Assembly (NCBI GenBank): GCA_018701215.1 | Contig: JABIWH010000056.1 | Span: 62,001-126,000, forward strand | Direction of reading: 5' to 3' | DNA: 64,000 nucleotides | Source of the DNA: Rhodospirillaceae bacterium | Lineage (GTDB): Bacteria; Pseudomonadota; Alphaproteobacteria; GCA-2731375 | In this document: positions 1 to 8,372 of the stretch, one piece after another | How positions within the stretch are numbered: the stretch's first letter is position 1 | Layout: each line of letters begins with the position of its first letter | Notes under the pieces: generated by a model | What the model was told of the DNA's origin: nothing | The model's input: only the letters and a program-made list of their open reading frames with translations | Database searches by the model: none | Position numbers and translations under genes: made by a program

Positions 1-1
1 C

Positions 2-1030
2 GGTCCGGCTATTGGCTGCGTCATCGACGGCACGCCGCCGCTGTTGGATCTGGCCGAGGGCGATATTCAACCCTGGCTGGATCGCCGCCGGCCCGGCACC
101 TCGCGTTTCGTCACGCAACGCCAGGAAACGGACCAGGTGCGTATCCTCTCCGGCACCTACGAGGGCAAGACAACGGGTACGCCGATCAGTCTGTTGATCG
201 AGAATGTTGACCAGCGCTCCAAGGATTACGGCGATATCGCCGAAAAATTTCGCCCTGGCCACGCCGATTACGCCTATCAGGCAAAATACGGTATCCGCGA
301 TCCCCGTGGCGGTGGCCGCGCCTCGGCCAGGGAAACCGCCTGCCGGGTCGCCGCCGGCGCCGTGGCGCGCAAGGTGCTGGGTAGTTTACCAGGTGATGGC
401 ATCGTGATCCGCGGCGCCCTGCGCCAGATCGGTGAACATGCCGTCAGTGATGCAAATTGGGACTGGGATGCGGTCGGCGGCAACAGCTTCAATTGCCCGG
501 ACGCCAAGATGGCCAGGGTCTGGGAAGACTATCTGGACGAAATCAGAAAAGCCGGATCATCCATCGGCGCCGTGGTCGAGGTGCATGCCTCTGGCGTGCC
601 GGCGGGCTGGGGCGCACCGGTCTATGGCAAGCTGGATACGGATCTGGCCGCCGGCATGATGAGCATCAACGCGGTCAAGGGGGTGGAAATCGGCGCTGGA
701 TTTGCCGCCGCCTCCCTGAGGGGCGAGGACGCGGCGGACGAAATGCTGCCTGGTAACGATGGTCCGACCTTCAGCGCCAACCATAATGGCGGAATTCTGG
801 GCGGCATCTCGTCCGGCCAGGACATCGTGCTGCGTTTCGTGGTCAAACCCACCTCGTCAATTCTGATCCCCCGGCGCAGTGTTGATAAAAGCGGCGCGGC
901 GACCGAGGTTCAGACCAAGGGCCGACACGATCCCTGTGTCGGCATCCGCGCCGTTCCCGTGGGCGAGGCCATGATGGCCTGCGTGCTGGCCGATCATATG
1001 CTGCGTCACCGCGCGCAAACAGGCGCATAA
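2..1030 (+). CDS. aroC: Chorismate synthase, 5'-truncated by window edge
   Basis: This enzyme converts 5-enolpyruvylshikimate-3-phosphate to chorismate, the last step of the shikimate pathway, using reduced FMN in the cytoplasm. The reading frame is open from base 2 (GPAIGCVIDGTPP), so roughly the first 15 residues lie before the window. The family's core is intact: RRRPGTSRFVTQRQE, the GTYEGKTTGTPI block, the RDPRGGGRASARET stretch that binds substrate and FMN, and the C-terminal VGEAMMACVLADHMLRH helix. About 342 residues are visible, which fits the usual full length of about 360. A small membrane-protein gene begins 12 bases after the stop, followed by a thioesterase, so the three may be co-transcribed. 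Confidence 0.97.
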   Translation, partial: GPAIGCVIDGTPPLLDLAEGDIQPWLDRRRPGTSRFVTQRQETDQVRILSGTYEGKTTGTPISLLIENVDQRSKDYGDIAEKFRPGHADYAYQAKYGIRDPRGGGRASARETACRVAAGAVARKVLGSLPGDGIVIRGALRQIGEHAVSDANWDWDAVGGNSFNCPDAKMARVWEDYLDEIRKAGSSIGAVVEVHASGVPAGWGAPVYGKLDTDLAAGMMSINAVKGVEIGAGFAAASLRGEDAADEMLPGNDGPTFSANHNGGILGGISSGQDIVLRFVVKPTSSILIPRRSVDKSGAATEVQTKGRHDPCVGIRAVPVGEAMMACVLADHMLRHRAQTGA

Positions 1031-1042
1031 AGAGGCTGGGCG

Positions 1043-1213
1043 ATGACACGAGCGCACCTGCATGGCCTGGCGGCACTGTTGTTGATCGGTGGCGGCGCCC
1101 TGTTCATTTTCACGGAAACCGTGGCGCCGGCGGTTGTCGGGTTTGGCTGCACCGTTGCCGCCGCCTTGTTGTTGGTCATAGCCTGGTACCGAGAGCGTTC
1201 AAAAAATGAGTGA
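1043..1213 (+). CDS. Small two-helix membrane protein
   Basis: This 56-residue frame starts at an ATG 12 bases after aroC. A GAGG-like ribosome site (AGAGGCTGGGCG) lies just upstream. The product is hydrophobic almost throughout, with two predicted membrane helices (about residues 8-22 and 28-48) separated by TETVAP and a charged tail (WYRERSKNE). Its TGA overlaps the start of the following thioesterase gene by 8 bases, which suggests translational coupling. I do not recognise the family. The position, coupling and strongly hydrophobic composition favour a real gene, but no conserved motif is available to prove it. Confidence 0.6.
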   Translation: MTRAHLHGLAALLLIGGGALFIFTETVAPAVVGFGCTVAAALLLVIAWYRERSKNE

Positions 1214-1631
1214 TAGTGAAGTAGACCTGACAGACCCCGGGTCTTTTGAATACTGGATTGTCGAGAATATCCGCATCGCCGACACGGACATGGGCGGCCA
1301 CATCAACAACACCGCCATTGCCGCCTATGTGGAAAGCGGCCGCGTGGCGCGCCTGCGCACGGCCATGGAGCAACGCAGCGGTGGTGAGCGTTGGGTCATC
1401 GCCCATGTTGATATTGATTTCCGGGCCGAGGGACGCCCGCCCGGCCAGGCTCGTATCGGTACGCGCCTGATACGCCTGGGCACCAAATCCGTTACCCTGG
1501 GCGCCGGCATCTTCATGGAAGACCGTTGCCTTGCCACCGCGCATTCCACTATGGTCTTCCTGAACGGCCCCAACACCGCCGTCATCCCCGATGCCGTACG
1601 GCAAAGCCTGGCCGCCAGTCCGAAAGACTAA
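1206..1631 (+). CDS. Acyl-CoA thioesterase family protein (hotdog fold)
   Basis: This 141-residue protein has the single hotdog-domain layout of the 4HBT thioesterases. The N-terminal strand carries IRIADTDMGGHINNT (residues 22-36), the counterpart of the family's active-site D-x-D-x-x-G-H-x-N-N segment, followed by the long helix AAYVESGRVARL. The second half (VIAHVDIDFRAEGRPP, IGTRLIRLGTKSVTLGAGI) matches the strand region. The family hydrolyses acyl-CoA thioesters; the acyl chain here cannot be told. The start ATG overlaps the stop of the small membrane protein. The gene converges on lptD with only 26 bases between the two stops. Confidence 0.85.
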   Translation: MSDSEVDLTDPGSFEYWIVENIRIADTDMGGHINNTAIAAYVESGRVARLRTAMEQRSGGERWVIAHVDIDFRAEGRPPGQARIGTRLIRLGTKSVTLGAGIFMEDRCLATAHSTMVFLNGPNTAVIPDAVRQSLAASPKD

Positions 1632-1657
1632 ATTCGACGGAATTATCCGGCGCGGCG

Positions 1658-3832
1658 CTAGCCCAAATTTTGCAGCAGGAAGCGGAAATTGACCGAGGTC
1701 GAGGGCTCGACATCGCGGTCGCGGGTGAAATTCCGCTCCACCGTGATGCCGAAACCGATGCATTCATCCAGATACTGCAGCCCAGCACCCGCGCGGATTT
1801 GACCTCCGTCGTCGCGTAAATCACGGCGGCTTTCCGCCGTGGCGATCCAACGTTCGCTGATTTGCCAGCGCAGGGAGTTGTACAGTTCTTCGCGCGCCTC
1901 CAGTTCGTCCGAGGTCTGCTCCCGCTCCAGCGAAATATAGGATGTGTTGAAGCGTAGAAATCTCGGTCCGATGGAAAAATAGACTTCATTGCGGCGTAGC
2001 GAAAAGCTATTGCGGTCCAGGCGAAGTCTGTTTGTCAGGTCGAAAAACGGCGACGGCGAAACGGTCAAGGCCATGACATAGTCCGAGCGATGATCGTCCA
2101 GACCGGACTGCTCGGCGAAGGTATCGTCGTCCCGCACCCGAAATACCTGGCCCATGGTCAGGGTCGTGTAGCCACCCGAGGCACCGAACAACGAAGCCTT
2201 CACACCCAGATTGGCGCGGGGGCCGCTTTCAACCCGGTCATCGCCGGGAAAGCGGTTCAGGCTGAATAAATTGGTGTCATCGAACTCCAGACTGCGGCTG
2301 TCTTCGTTGGGGATTTCCTTTGGATTGCCGCCATAGGGCGCGAGAATGAATTGCGCCACCGGCTCGATCACCTGGCGCACGCTGCCATCGCGGCGCACAA
2401 AGGGAAAGCGCCATTCCAAGGCCATCAAGGGATGCAGGCGTGCCTCCAGACCGTCATTGCTGGGGGTGCCGGCGGACTGGCCGGGTTCGCGAAAGCCGTT
2501 CAACCAGTATAGATCCAGGTCAAGTTGGGTCGTTAGTGTATATAAATCGCCGGCTGGCCCGGCAAAGGGCATTTGCCAGCTGCCGTGAGTGCTGAGCCGC
2601 CGGCTGTCAAAGCCGTCCTCGCGGTAAAGGGAGACGGCGGAAGCATCGAAATACAAACGGCCCGGCAGGCGTTCGGGCGCCAGCGTCACGGCATATTGCA
2701 ATAGCGGCGCCACATAGGGCGTGGTGCCGGGATCGTCCTCGGCCTCCAGGCCCTGAAAGGCATAGGCCGACGCGGCAATATAATTCCGGTCGCGGAAACC
2801 CTCGATGAACAGATCGGTGGTCAAGGTGTCTTCATCGTCGAAACCATAACGGTTCAGATAGGTATCATCCGTGGCCCGGGATAGATCGAACCCCCAGCGC
2901 CAGGTTTCGTCAATGTTGAAACGGCCCAGGGCGTCGATATGGCCGCGAAACTCCTTGTCGGCCAGCTTTTCATTTTCGTCATTACGCTTGTCCGTATAGA
3001 GTAGGCTGGCCTCGCCCTCGTAGCCGCCATTTTCAGTCAAGGCCCTGTATTCGCCCGATAAAATGGCACCTTCCTCGGTGCTCAGGATTGGTGCAAAGGT
3101 AAGATCCCGTTCGTCGTCAATGGCCCAAAAATAGGGCACTTGGACAAATGTACCCAATTCCGAGGAAGAGCCGAATTCCGGCGCCAGAAAACCGCTTTTA
3201 CGTGGCGTCAGCGGATCGGCATGACGAAGATACGGCGTATAGGCAATGGGCACGCCGTAGACTTCCAACACCGCATTGCGGTATTCGATCTCGTGCGCGT
3301 CACGGTGATGGATCACCCGCACCGCCTTTAGCTGCCACAATGGTGCTCTATCAGGATGTTCGCGGCAGACCTCGCACGGTGAGTAGACCGCCTTGGCCAT
3401 TTCCAGGCGGTCGGCGTTATGGCGCCGGGCCCCGTTGGCGGCAAAGCGGGATTTATCGGTCAGCAGAATGCGGATGCTCTCGATAAAACCTTGCGTCAAA
3501 TCTTCCGACAACTGCAGGTGTTCGGCGAAGATGACCTCGCCGCTGGGCTCCATCAGGGTCAGATTGCCAGATGCGGTGACCACCCCGTCCCGTTGATTAT
3601 AGCTTACGCTGTCGGCGAGTAGGACCCGGCCCGCGCTGCTGATTTCCACATTGCCCCGGGCGGTGACCTGACCCAGTTCACTATCATGGACCATCTGGTC
3701 CGCCGACAACAGGAACGGTGCCTCGCCTACTTTTCCTAAATTTTGTGCCGGAGCCTGCGTCGGATTTTGCGCCAGGGCTGGGGCGGCAAACAGCAGCAAG
3801 GGTAGGAGTGCCATGCGGCATAGCCAGGCCAT
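1658..3832 (-). CDS. lptD: LPS assembly outer membrane protein LptD
   Basis: LptD is the outer-membrane beta-barrel that, with LptE, inserts lipopolysaccharide into the outer leaflet. The 724-residue product starts with a clear signal peptide (MAWLCRMALLPLLLFAAPALAQ). An OstA/LptA-like jelly-roll follows (about residues 35-150, GEAPFLLSADQMVHDSEL onwards), then a long barrel rich in alternating aromatic strands. The frame is open upstream of the chosen ATG, but that ATG gives the signal peptide and sits four bases after the lptG stop. Cysteines in YSPCEVC and the C-terminal LDECIGFG are the candidates for the family's disulfides. It is the last gene of the lptF-lptG-lptD operon. Confidence 0.95.
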   Translation of the reverse strand: MAWLCRMALLPLLLFAAPALAQNPTQAPAQNLGKVGEAPFLLSADQMVHDSELGQVTARGNVEISSAGRVLLADSVSYNQRDGVVTASGNLTLMEPSGEVIFAEHLQLSEDLTQGFIESIRILLTDKSRFAANGARRHNADRLEMAKAVYSPCEVCREHPDRAPLWQLKAVRVIHHRDAHEIEYRNAVLEVYGVPIAYTPYLRHADPLTPRKSGFLAPEFGSSSELGTFVQVPYFWAIDDERDLTFAPILSTEEGAILSGEYRALTENGGYEGEASLLYTDKRNDENEKLADKEFRGHIDALGRFNIDETWRWGFDLSRATDDTYLNRYGFDDEDTLTTDLFIEGFRDRNYIAASAYAFQGLEAEDDPGTTPYVAPLLQYAVTLAPERLPGRLYFDASAVSLYREDGFDSRRLSTHGSWQMPFAGPAGDLYTLTTQLDLDLYWLNGFREPGQSAGTPSNDGLEARLHPLMALEWRFPFVRRDGSVRQVIEPVAQFILAPYGGNPKEIPNEDSRSLEFDDTNLFSLNRFPGDDRVESGPRANLGVKASLFGASGGYTTLTMGQVFRVRDDDTFAEQSGLDDHRSDYVMALTVSPSPFFDLTNRLRLDRNSFSLRRNEVYFSIGPRFLRFNTSYISLEREQTSDELEAREELYNSLRWQISERWIATAESRRDLRDDGGQIRAGAGLQYLDECIGFGITVERNFTRDRDVEPSTSVNFRFLLQNLG

Positions 3833-3836
3833 TACG

Positions 3837-4931
3837 CTATCCGTCCTCAAGGTGCAGTAACAGCGACAGGCCCAACAGGGTACAAACTCCCGTTGGCGTC
3901 CAGGCCGCCAGAATGACGGGCAAATTTCCGGCAATGCCAAAGGCATGCACCACGTCCGATACGAAATACAGCAAGAAACCGGTCAATACACCCGCCCCCA
4001 GTAACAGGCCGGTGTGGCCGGATCTGGTCAGGCGCAGGGAAAAGGTCGCGGCGAGCAGGATCATGGCCGCCAACAGCAATGGCGTGGATAAAATGCTGTG
4101 CCAATGCAGGCGATGCCGGGTGGCGGAAAATCCGGCCAGCTCCAGGGTTCGGATAAAGCTGGGCAAGGACCAGAACGACAGCGTCTGCGGCGAGGCGAAG
4201 CCCTCCTGTATCTGGGCCAGGGTCAGGGTGGTCTTGATCTCGTACTCGGGCAGACGTAGCGCCGGTCTGCCGGCGCGGGTCAATAGGGCGTCGGTCAGGC
4301 GCCATCGGCCATCCAGCAACATCGCCCCCTTGGCGTCGATACGCCCGGTGAATTCGTCCGTGCCCTTGTATAGAAAAACGATGACATCCCGCAATTCCGT
4401 GCCGGCCGAGGAGACATGCCGTGCATGGATCACCGATTGCCCGAATTCGTCCGCCTGACGCAACCATAGCCCCGTGGCCGAGACCGCCAGCAGACTCTGC
4501 CGGCCTTCGAGAAAGCGTCCTTCCAGCTGTTCATAACGTGAAGACATGATGGCGGCCAGGGGATTGAAAAGCGTTACCATGAAAGTGCCCAGCAGCAGGG
4601 CGATAACCAGGGCAGGGGCCAGGAATTGCCAAACCGATACGCCGGCGGCGCGGGCGACGATCAATTCATGGCTGCGGGTCAGGCGGGAAAAGGTCAAGAT
4701 GGCGCCAAACAGGGTCGCCACCGGCAACACTTTTTGCGCCAGGGACGGCAGGTTCAGGGCCGCCATGCCCAGAATCAGGCCAAAGCCAGCCGCTTCACGC
4801 CCGGCGGCACGGCGCAATAGCTCAACCACATCAATCAAAAAAATCAGCGCCAGCAGGATGCCCAGGACGAAACCGATGCCGAGCAGAAATTGTCGGCCCA
4901 GGTAAAGGGAGAATGTGGGAGATAGGCGCAT
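3837..4931 (-). CDS. lptG: LPS export ABC transporter permease LptG
   Basis: LptG is one of the two inner-membrane permeases of the LptB2FG transporter that extracts LPS from the inner membrane. The product is 364 residues. Membrane helices lie near the N-terminus (LYLGRQFLLGIGFVLGILLA) and at about 60-125, then a periplasmic jelly-roll domain, then three C-terminal helices ending in LLGLSLLLHLEDG. The start ATG overlaps the lptF stop as TGATG, indicating coupled translation; an in-frame extension upstream has no family similarity and is not used. Its order with lptF upstream and lptD downstream is the usual alphaproteobacterial arrangement. Confidence 0.94.
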   Translation of the reverse strand: MRLSPTFSLYLGRQFLLGIGFVLGILLALIFLIDVVELLRRAAGREAAGFGLILGMAALNLPSLAQKVLPVATLFGAILTFSRLTRSHELIVARAAGVSVWQFLAPALVIALLLGTFMVTLFNPLAAIMSSRYEQLEGRFLEGRQSLLAVSATGLWLRQADEFGQSVIHARHVSSAGTELRDVIVFLYKGTDEFTGRIDAKGAMLLDGRWRLTDALLTRAGRPALRLPEYEIKTTLTLAQIQEGFASPQTLSFWSLPSFIRTLELAGFSATRHRLHWHSILSTPLLLAAMILLAATFSLRLTRSGHTGLLLGAGVLTGFLLYFVSDVVHAFGIAGNLPVILAAWTPTGVCTLLGLSLLLHLEDG

Positions 4932-6082
4932 CAGAGCGGACCCGCGTCTGTCTGTGGCAAGTCTGGCGGCGTGTGCCGGGGGCGGCGCCAAGTCCTGCCG
5001 TTCAACAGGGCATAAAGGCAGATTGCCATGGCCAGAACGATATTCAGATACAGCAACGGGATCAGGGCCGGGATCTTGGCGGAGAGGCCGACAAGGCCTA
5101 GACCGCCCGCCCGCAGCAGGGCAATGCAACCTACTGCCGCTACTATACGCCAGCGCCGGCCGCGGCGATTGAATTCGCCCGACAGCACCGCCACCAACGC
5201 AACCAGGGTAAAGGCCAGGCTATAGAGCGGCGAAGCCAGACGGTCATGGCCCTCGGCCCGCATACGGGCCGCATTGGCCAAATCATCGGCGCCGGTTCCG
5301 GGCCAGAACAATTCGTGCAAATAACGTTCGCCCGGTTCCAGCCACCGATCCTCATCGCGCTGCACGAACTGGCTCAGATCCAGGGCATAGCGGTCGAATT
5401 GCAGCAAGGACAATTGTCCGGCGCCATGGTCGATCTGCTGGCGGTTGCCATTGACCATGATGAAGCGGGGTCCCGCCTTGGTGCGGACCATGGCGCCTTT
5501 TTCCGCGATCATGGTGACGGGGCGCTGCTTTTCGCGGCTGTCATGGACCAGTATGCCCAGCATCTCGCCGCCTGACTGCCGGGCCCGGATGTAAACCGTC
5601 AAACTGTCGCCAATAGTGTTGAAGGTGCCCTCCTGCAACAGCACATACGAGAGATTGGTGCGCAGCGAGGTTTTCATGTCCTTGAAGGCGCGCTGACCCG
5701 TGGGCATCATGTAGAGGGAGAGGAAATAGCCCATCAGGGTAGTGACCAAGGCCAAGACCAGAGCCGGCCGCGCCAGCGCCAGATTGCCCAAACCCGAGGC
5801 CCGCATGACGACGATTTCGCTGTCTCCATCCAGGTTGTTGTAAACGTACAATACGGCGGCGAACAAGGCGATGGGCAGGATAATGGTCAACACGCTGGGC
5901 AGGATCAACAAGGTCAACTGACCGAAGTATGAGGCGGAAAGCCCTTTGTTAATGATCAGATCGACAAAGCGCAGGGATTGCGTCAACCAAATTACGCCGG
6001 TTAGCGATAACAGGAAGAAAACGAACGGTCCGGCTAACTGCCGAAGGATATATTTTTGCAATCTGCGCACGTTGCGAATCAT
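4931..6082 (-). CDS. lptF: LPS export ABC transporter permease LptF
   Basis: LptF pairs with LptG in the LptB2FG lipopolysaccharide exporter of the inner membrane. The 383-residue product begins MIRNVRRLQKYILRQLAGPF. Helices lie at about residues 20-45 and 55-85, the cytoplasmic coupling segment is SEIVVMRASGLG, another helix lies near 100-120, a periplasmic beta domain follows, and three helices sit at the C-terminus. A TTG start five codons upstream is possible, but the ATG is preferred. It is the first gene of the minus-strand operon lptF-lptG-lptD and shares bases with lptG at TGATG. Confidence 0.94.
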   Translation of the reverse strand: MIRNVRRLQKYILRQLAGPFVFFLLSLTGVIWLTQSLRFVDLIINKGLSASYFGQLTLLILPSVLTIILPIALFAAVLYVYNNLDGDSEIVVMRASGLGNLALARPALVLALVTTLMGYFLSLYMMPTGQRAFKDMKTSLRTNLSYVLLQEGTFNTIGDSLTVYIRARQSGGEMLGILVHDSREKQRPVTMIAEKGAMVRTKAGPRFIMVNGNRQQIDHGAGQLSLLQFDRYALDLSQFVQRDEDRWLEPGERYLHELFWPGTGADDLANAARMRAEGHDRLASPLYSLAFTLVALVAVLSGEFNRRGRRWRIVAAVGCIALLRAGGLGLVGLSAKIPALIPLLYLNIVLAMAICLYALLNGRTWRRPRHTPPDLPQTDAGPL

Positions 6083-6153
6083 ACAGCGAAGGGACAATTC
6101 GCGAAAGGCTGCGAAACAATAGAATCAACCCAGGCTTTGCGGGACCAAATAGC

Positions 6154-6579
6154 CTAGGGCGCATCCGTCGCGAAGACGCGGTCGCGTGGCTGCGACTTGA
6201 ACTCGACAATATTGCCGCAGCCGTCCGACAGCATCATGATGTGCTGCTCCGCCGGTTCGCCTTTAAAAGACAGCCGTGGCGACAGCGTGAATGCGGCCCG
6301 CCGGATGGTCAGCAGCCGCTCCATTTCCTTCCACTCTTCCAGGGGCAGAATAACGCCAAAATGGCGCAATGGCGCGGTGTCGCCATCGGATTCAATAGCG
6401 CCGTTGGCCTTGCCCGCCTCAACCGGAGCAAGATGGGCAACCACATGGTGGCCGAAGAAATTAATATCGAAGCGGCTCCGGGATTTCCGCCCCAGCGCGC
6501 AGCCGAGCGTATCAACATAAAACGCCTTGGCCCGGTCAAGATCATCAACCGGTATGGACAAATGAAACAGCGGTTCCAT
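6154..6579 (-). CDS. VOC family protein (glyoxalase/dioxygenase fold)
   Basis: This 141-residue protein has the paired beta-alpha-beta-beta-beta modules of the vicinal oxygen chelate superfamily. The first module opens with LFHLSIPVDDLDRAKAFYVD. Candidate metal ligands are His6, His73 (LRHFGVIL) and Glu126 (GCGNIVEFKS), the usual H-H-E spacing. The ATG has an excellent ribosome site (AAGGAG, 6 bases upstream). The gene lies 11 bases downstream of the sulfatase gene, so both belong to one transcript. The substrate is unknown; pairing with a sulfatase suggests a role after desulfation of a small organic sulfate, which is inference. Confidence 0.85.
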   Translation of the reverse strand: MEPLFHLSIPVDDLDRAKAFYVDTLGCALGRKSRSRFDINFFGHHVVAHLAPVEAGKANGAIESDGDTAPLRHFGVILPLEEWKEMERLLTIRRAAFTLSPRLSFKGEPAEQHIMMLSDGCGNIVEFKSQPRDRVFATDAP

Positions 6580-6590
6580 GTGATATCTCC

Positions 6591-8123
6591 TTAAACCTGG
6601 GCCACTTTTTGCAAAGGCTCGGCCCGGCCTTCGGGCAGGTTATCATAAAGATCCGCGATCAGGTCGGACTTCAACGCTTGCCGCGCCGGATCGTGCCACA
6701 GATTATGCCATTGCAGGGGATCGTCGGTCAGATCGTAAAGTTCGCCCACATCACCGCTATCGTAATAAGAGGTCTTTTCGTAGACCGTGCAAATTTGGCC
6801 GTCGCGGTACAGGGTGCGCATGGTGACATCGTTGCCGTCGAAGCTATCCTGCCATTCCGTGATGGTGCGCTCATGCTTGGCGCTATCGCCGGGCGTGGTT
6901 GGCAGGGCCGCACCCTGCATCCAATCGGGCACCTTCAGTCCCGCCAGATGGCAAATGGTCGGCGCCAGATCCACATGGCCCACCGGTGCCTCGATCAGCG
7001 CCGGGGCGACGCCCGCGTTGGGCGCCGGGCGCCAGATGAGGGGCAGCCGCATCAGGCCGTCCACATGAAACGGTCCCTTGAACAGCATGCCGAAATCGCC
7101 CTGAAATTCGCCATGGTCCGTGGTGTAAAAGACATCCGTATCGCCGCCCCAGCCAAGGCCGTCGATATGGCCGACGACACGGCCCACCGCCTCGTCGATC
7201 AGCTCGTTGGAAATATGGACCATGGCGTTGACCTCGCGGATCTGATCCGCCGTCAGACGGGCGTTGACCAGATCGGCGGGCACCTCGAAATTGAACTGGC
7301 CGCGCCCCTCGTACCATTCCAGCCAATGGCGAGGTTTGTTGGCCAGGATCTCCGCCACTTTTTCGGCTGAGCCGGGATAGCCCGCCGGCAATTCCAGATC
7401 CCGCCAGTCGACGCGGTGGAGCTCGCTTTGCGGCGGGTCCCAGGGGTGATGGGGATCGGGGAAGCTCATCCAGACGAACCAGTCCTCATCCGCATCCAGA
7501 CTGTCCAGAAAGGCGATGGTCCGATCCGCCGTCCAATCCGTGTGGTAATGCTCCCTTGCAATGGGATTGTGCCAGACCTGCGGTGCCAGTGTGTCGCCAC
7601 CGCCCAAGCCACTGGGTCCGCCCTGCGAGGTGTATTCGTGAAAGCCTTCAACCTCGTCGGGGAAATTATCCCGCAGCCACTGGGGATAGTGGGTCAGACT
7701 GCGCCCGGCCCGTCCGGTATGACCGCATAGTTCCATATGGTCGAAACCCCGGTGCGGCCCGGTTTCGCCTCGGCTCGCGGCCCAATTCTCGAAATAGTCC
7801 GTGTGCGAGGCCGGCTCGAAATGTGCCTTGCCCAACAACGCGGTGCGATAACCATTTTGCTTCAGATAGGCGGCCAGATTGGGTGCGTCCGCGGGCAGCG
7901 GAATTCCGTTCGAGGTGACGCCATGGCTGCCGATGTATTGCCCGGTCAAAATGGTGGCGCGTTCCGGCATACACACCGTGGACTGATTGCGCGCCTGGCG
8001 AAAATTTAGGCCAGTGCTGGCCAGGGCGTCGATCGCCGGTGTCCGCGCCACCTCTCCCCCGGTGCAGCCCAAGGCATCATGGCGCTGCTGGTCGGTGGTA
8101 ATCAGTAGAATTTTGCGTCCCAT
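6591..8123 (-). CDS. Sulfatase (arylsulfatase/choline-sulfatase type)
   Basis: This 510-residue enzyme belongs to the alkaline-phosphatase-like sulfatases that hydrolyse sulfate esters. The N-terminus ILLITTDQQRHDALG carries the first metal ligand. The sulfatase signature CMPERATILTG (Cys51) has the C-x-P-x-R sequence needed for conversion of Cys to formylglycine by a formylglycine-generating enzyme, not seen in this window. Downstream metal-binding stretches include YTTDHGEFQGDFG. No signal peptide is visible, so a cytoplasmic enzyme is likely. An ATG nine codons upstream (8150) is an alternative start; the chosen one starts directly at the conserved core. It is first in an operon with a VOC protein. 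Confidence 0.92.
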   Translation of the reverse strand: MGRKILLITTDQQRHDALGCTGGEVARTPAIDALASTGLNFRQARNQSTVCMPERATILTGQYIGSHGVTSNGIPLPADAPNLAAYLKQNGYRTALLGKAHFEPASHTDYFENWAASRGETGPHRGFDHMELCGHTGRAGRSLTHYPQWLRDNFPDEVEGFHEYTSQGGPSGLGGGDTLAPQVWHNPIAREHYHTDWTADRTIAFLDSLDADEDWFVWMSFPDPHHPWDPPQSELHRVDWRDLELPAGYPGSAEKVAEILANKPRHWLEWYEGRGQFNFEVPADLVNARLTADQIREVNAMVHISNELIDEAVGRVVGHIDGLGWGGDTDVFYTTDHGEFQGDFGMLFKGPFHVDGLMRLPLIWRPAPNAGVAPALIEAPVGHVDLAPTICHLAGLKVPDWMQGAALPTTPGDSAKHERTITEWQDSFDGNDVTMRTLYRDGQICTVYEKTSYYDSGDVGELYDLTDDPLQWHNLWHDPARQALKSDLIADLYDNLPEGRAEPLQKVAQV

Positions 8124-8372
8124 GAATATGAACTCTTTCTGGCTCGACATTCTTGTGGTGGCGCATCAGGGTGCGCTCCACACAACAACAATCCTGGTCA
8201 ATATCCTGCACGGCGCGCGGTGGGAAGGCAACGCGCCACGTACGATTTCTTGTGCAGATTTCCTGGCGCGACTTGCACTGGGAGCGTTCAGCCGTAAGAT
8301 ACCTTCAGCTCAATTTTCCATTCGCCGCACAGATGCGGCGGCACTCAAATACCGCACATTCAGGGGACGTTT

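Noticed and set aside
8124..8372. Small gene in the gap between the sulfatase and pepA genes
   Set aside because: Open frames here extend into the neighbouring genes in the wrong frame, have no motifs or ribosome sites, and the gap is adequately explained as a divergent promoter region.
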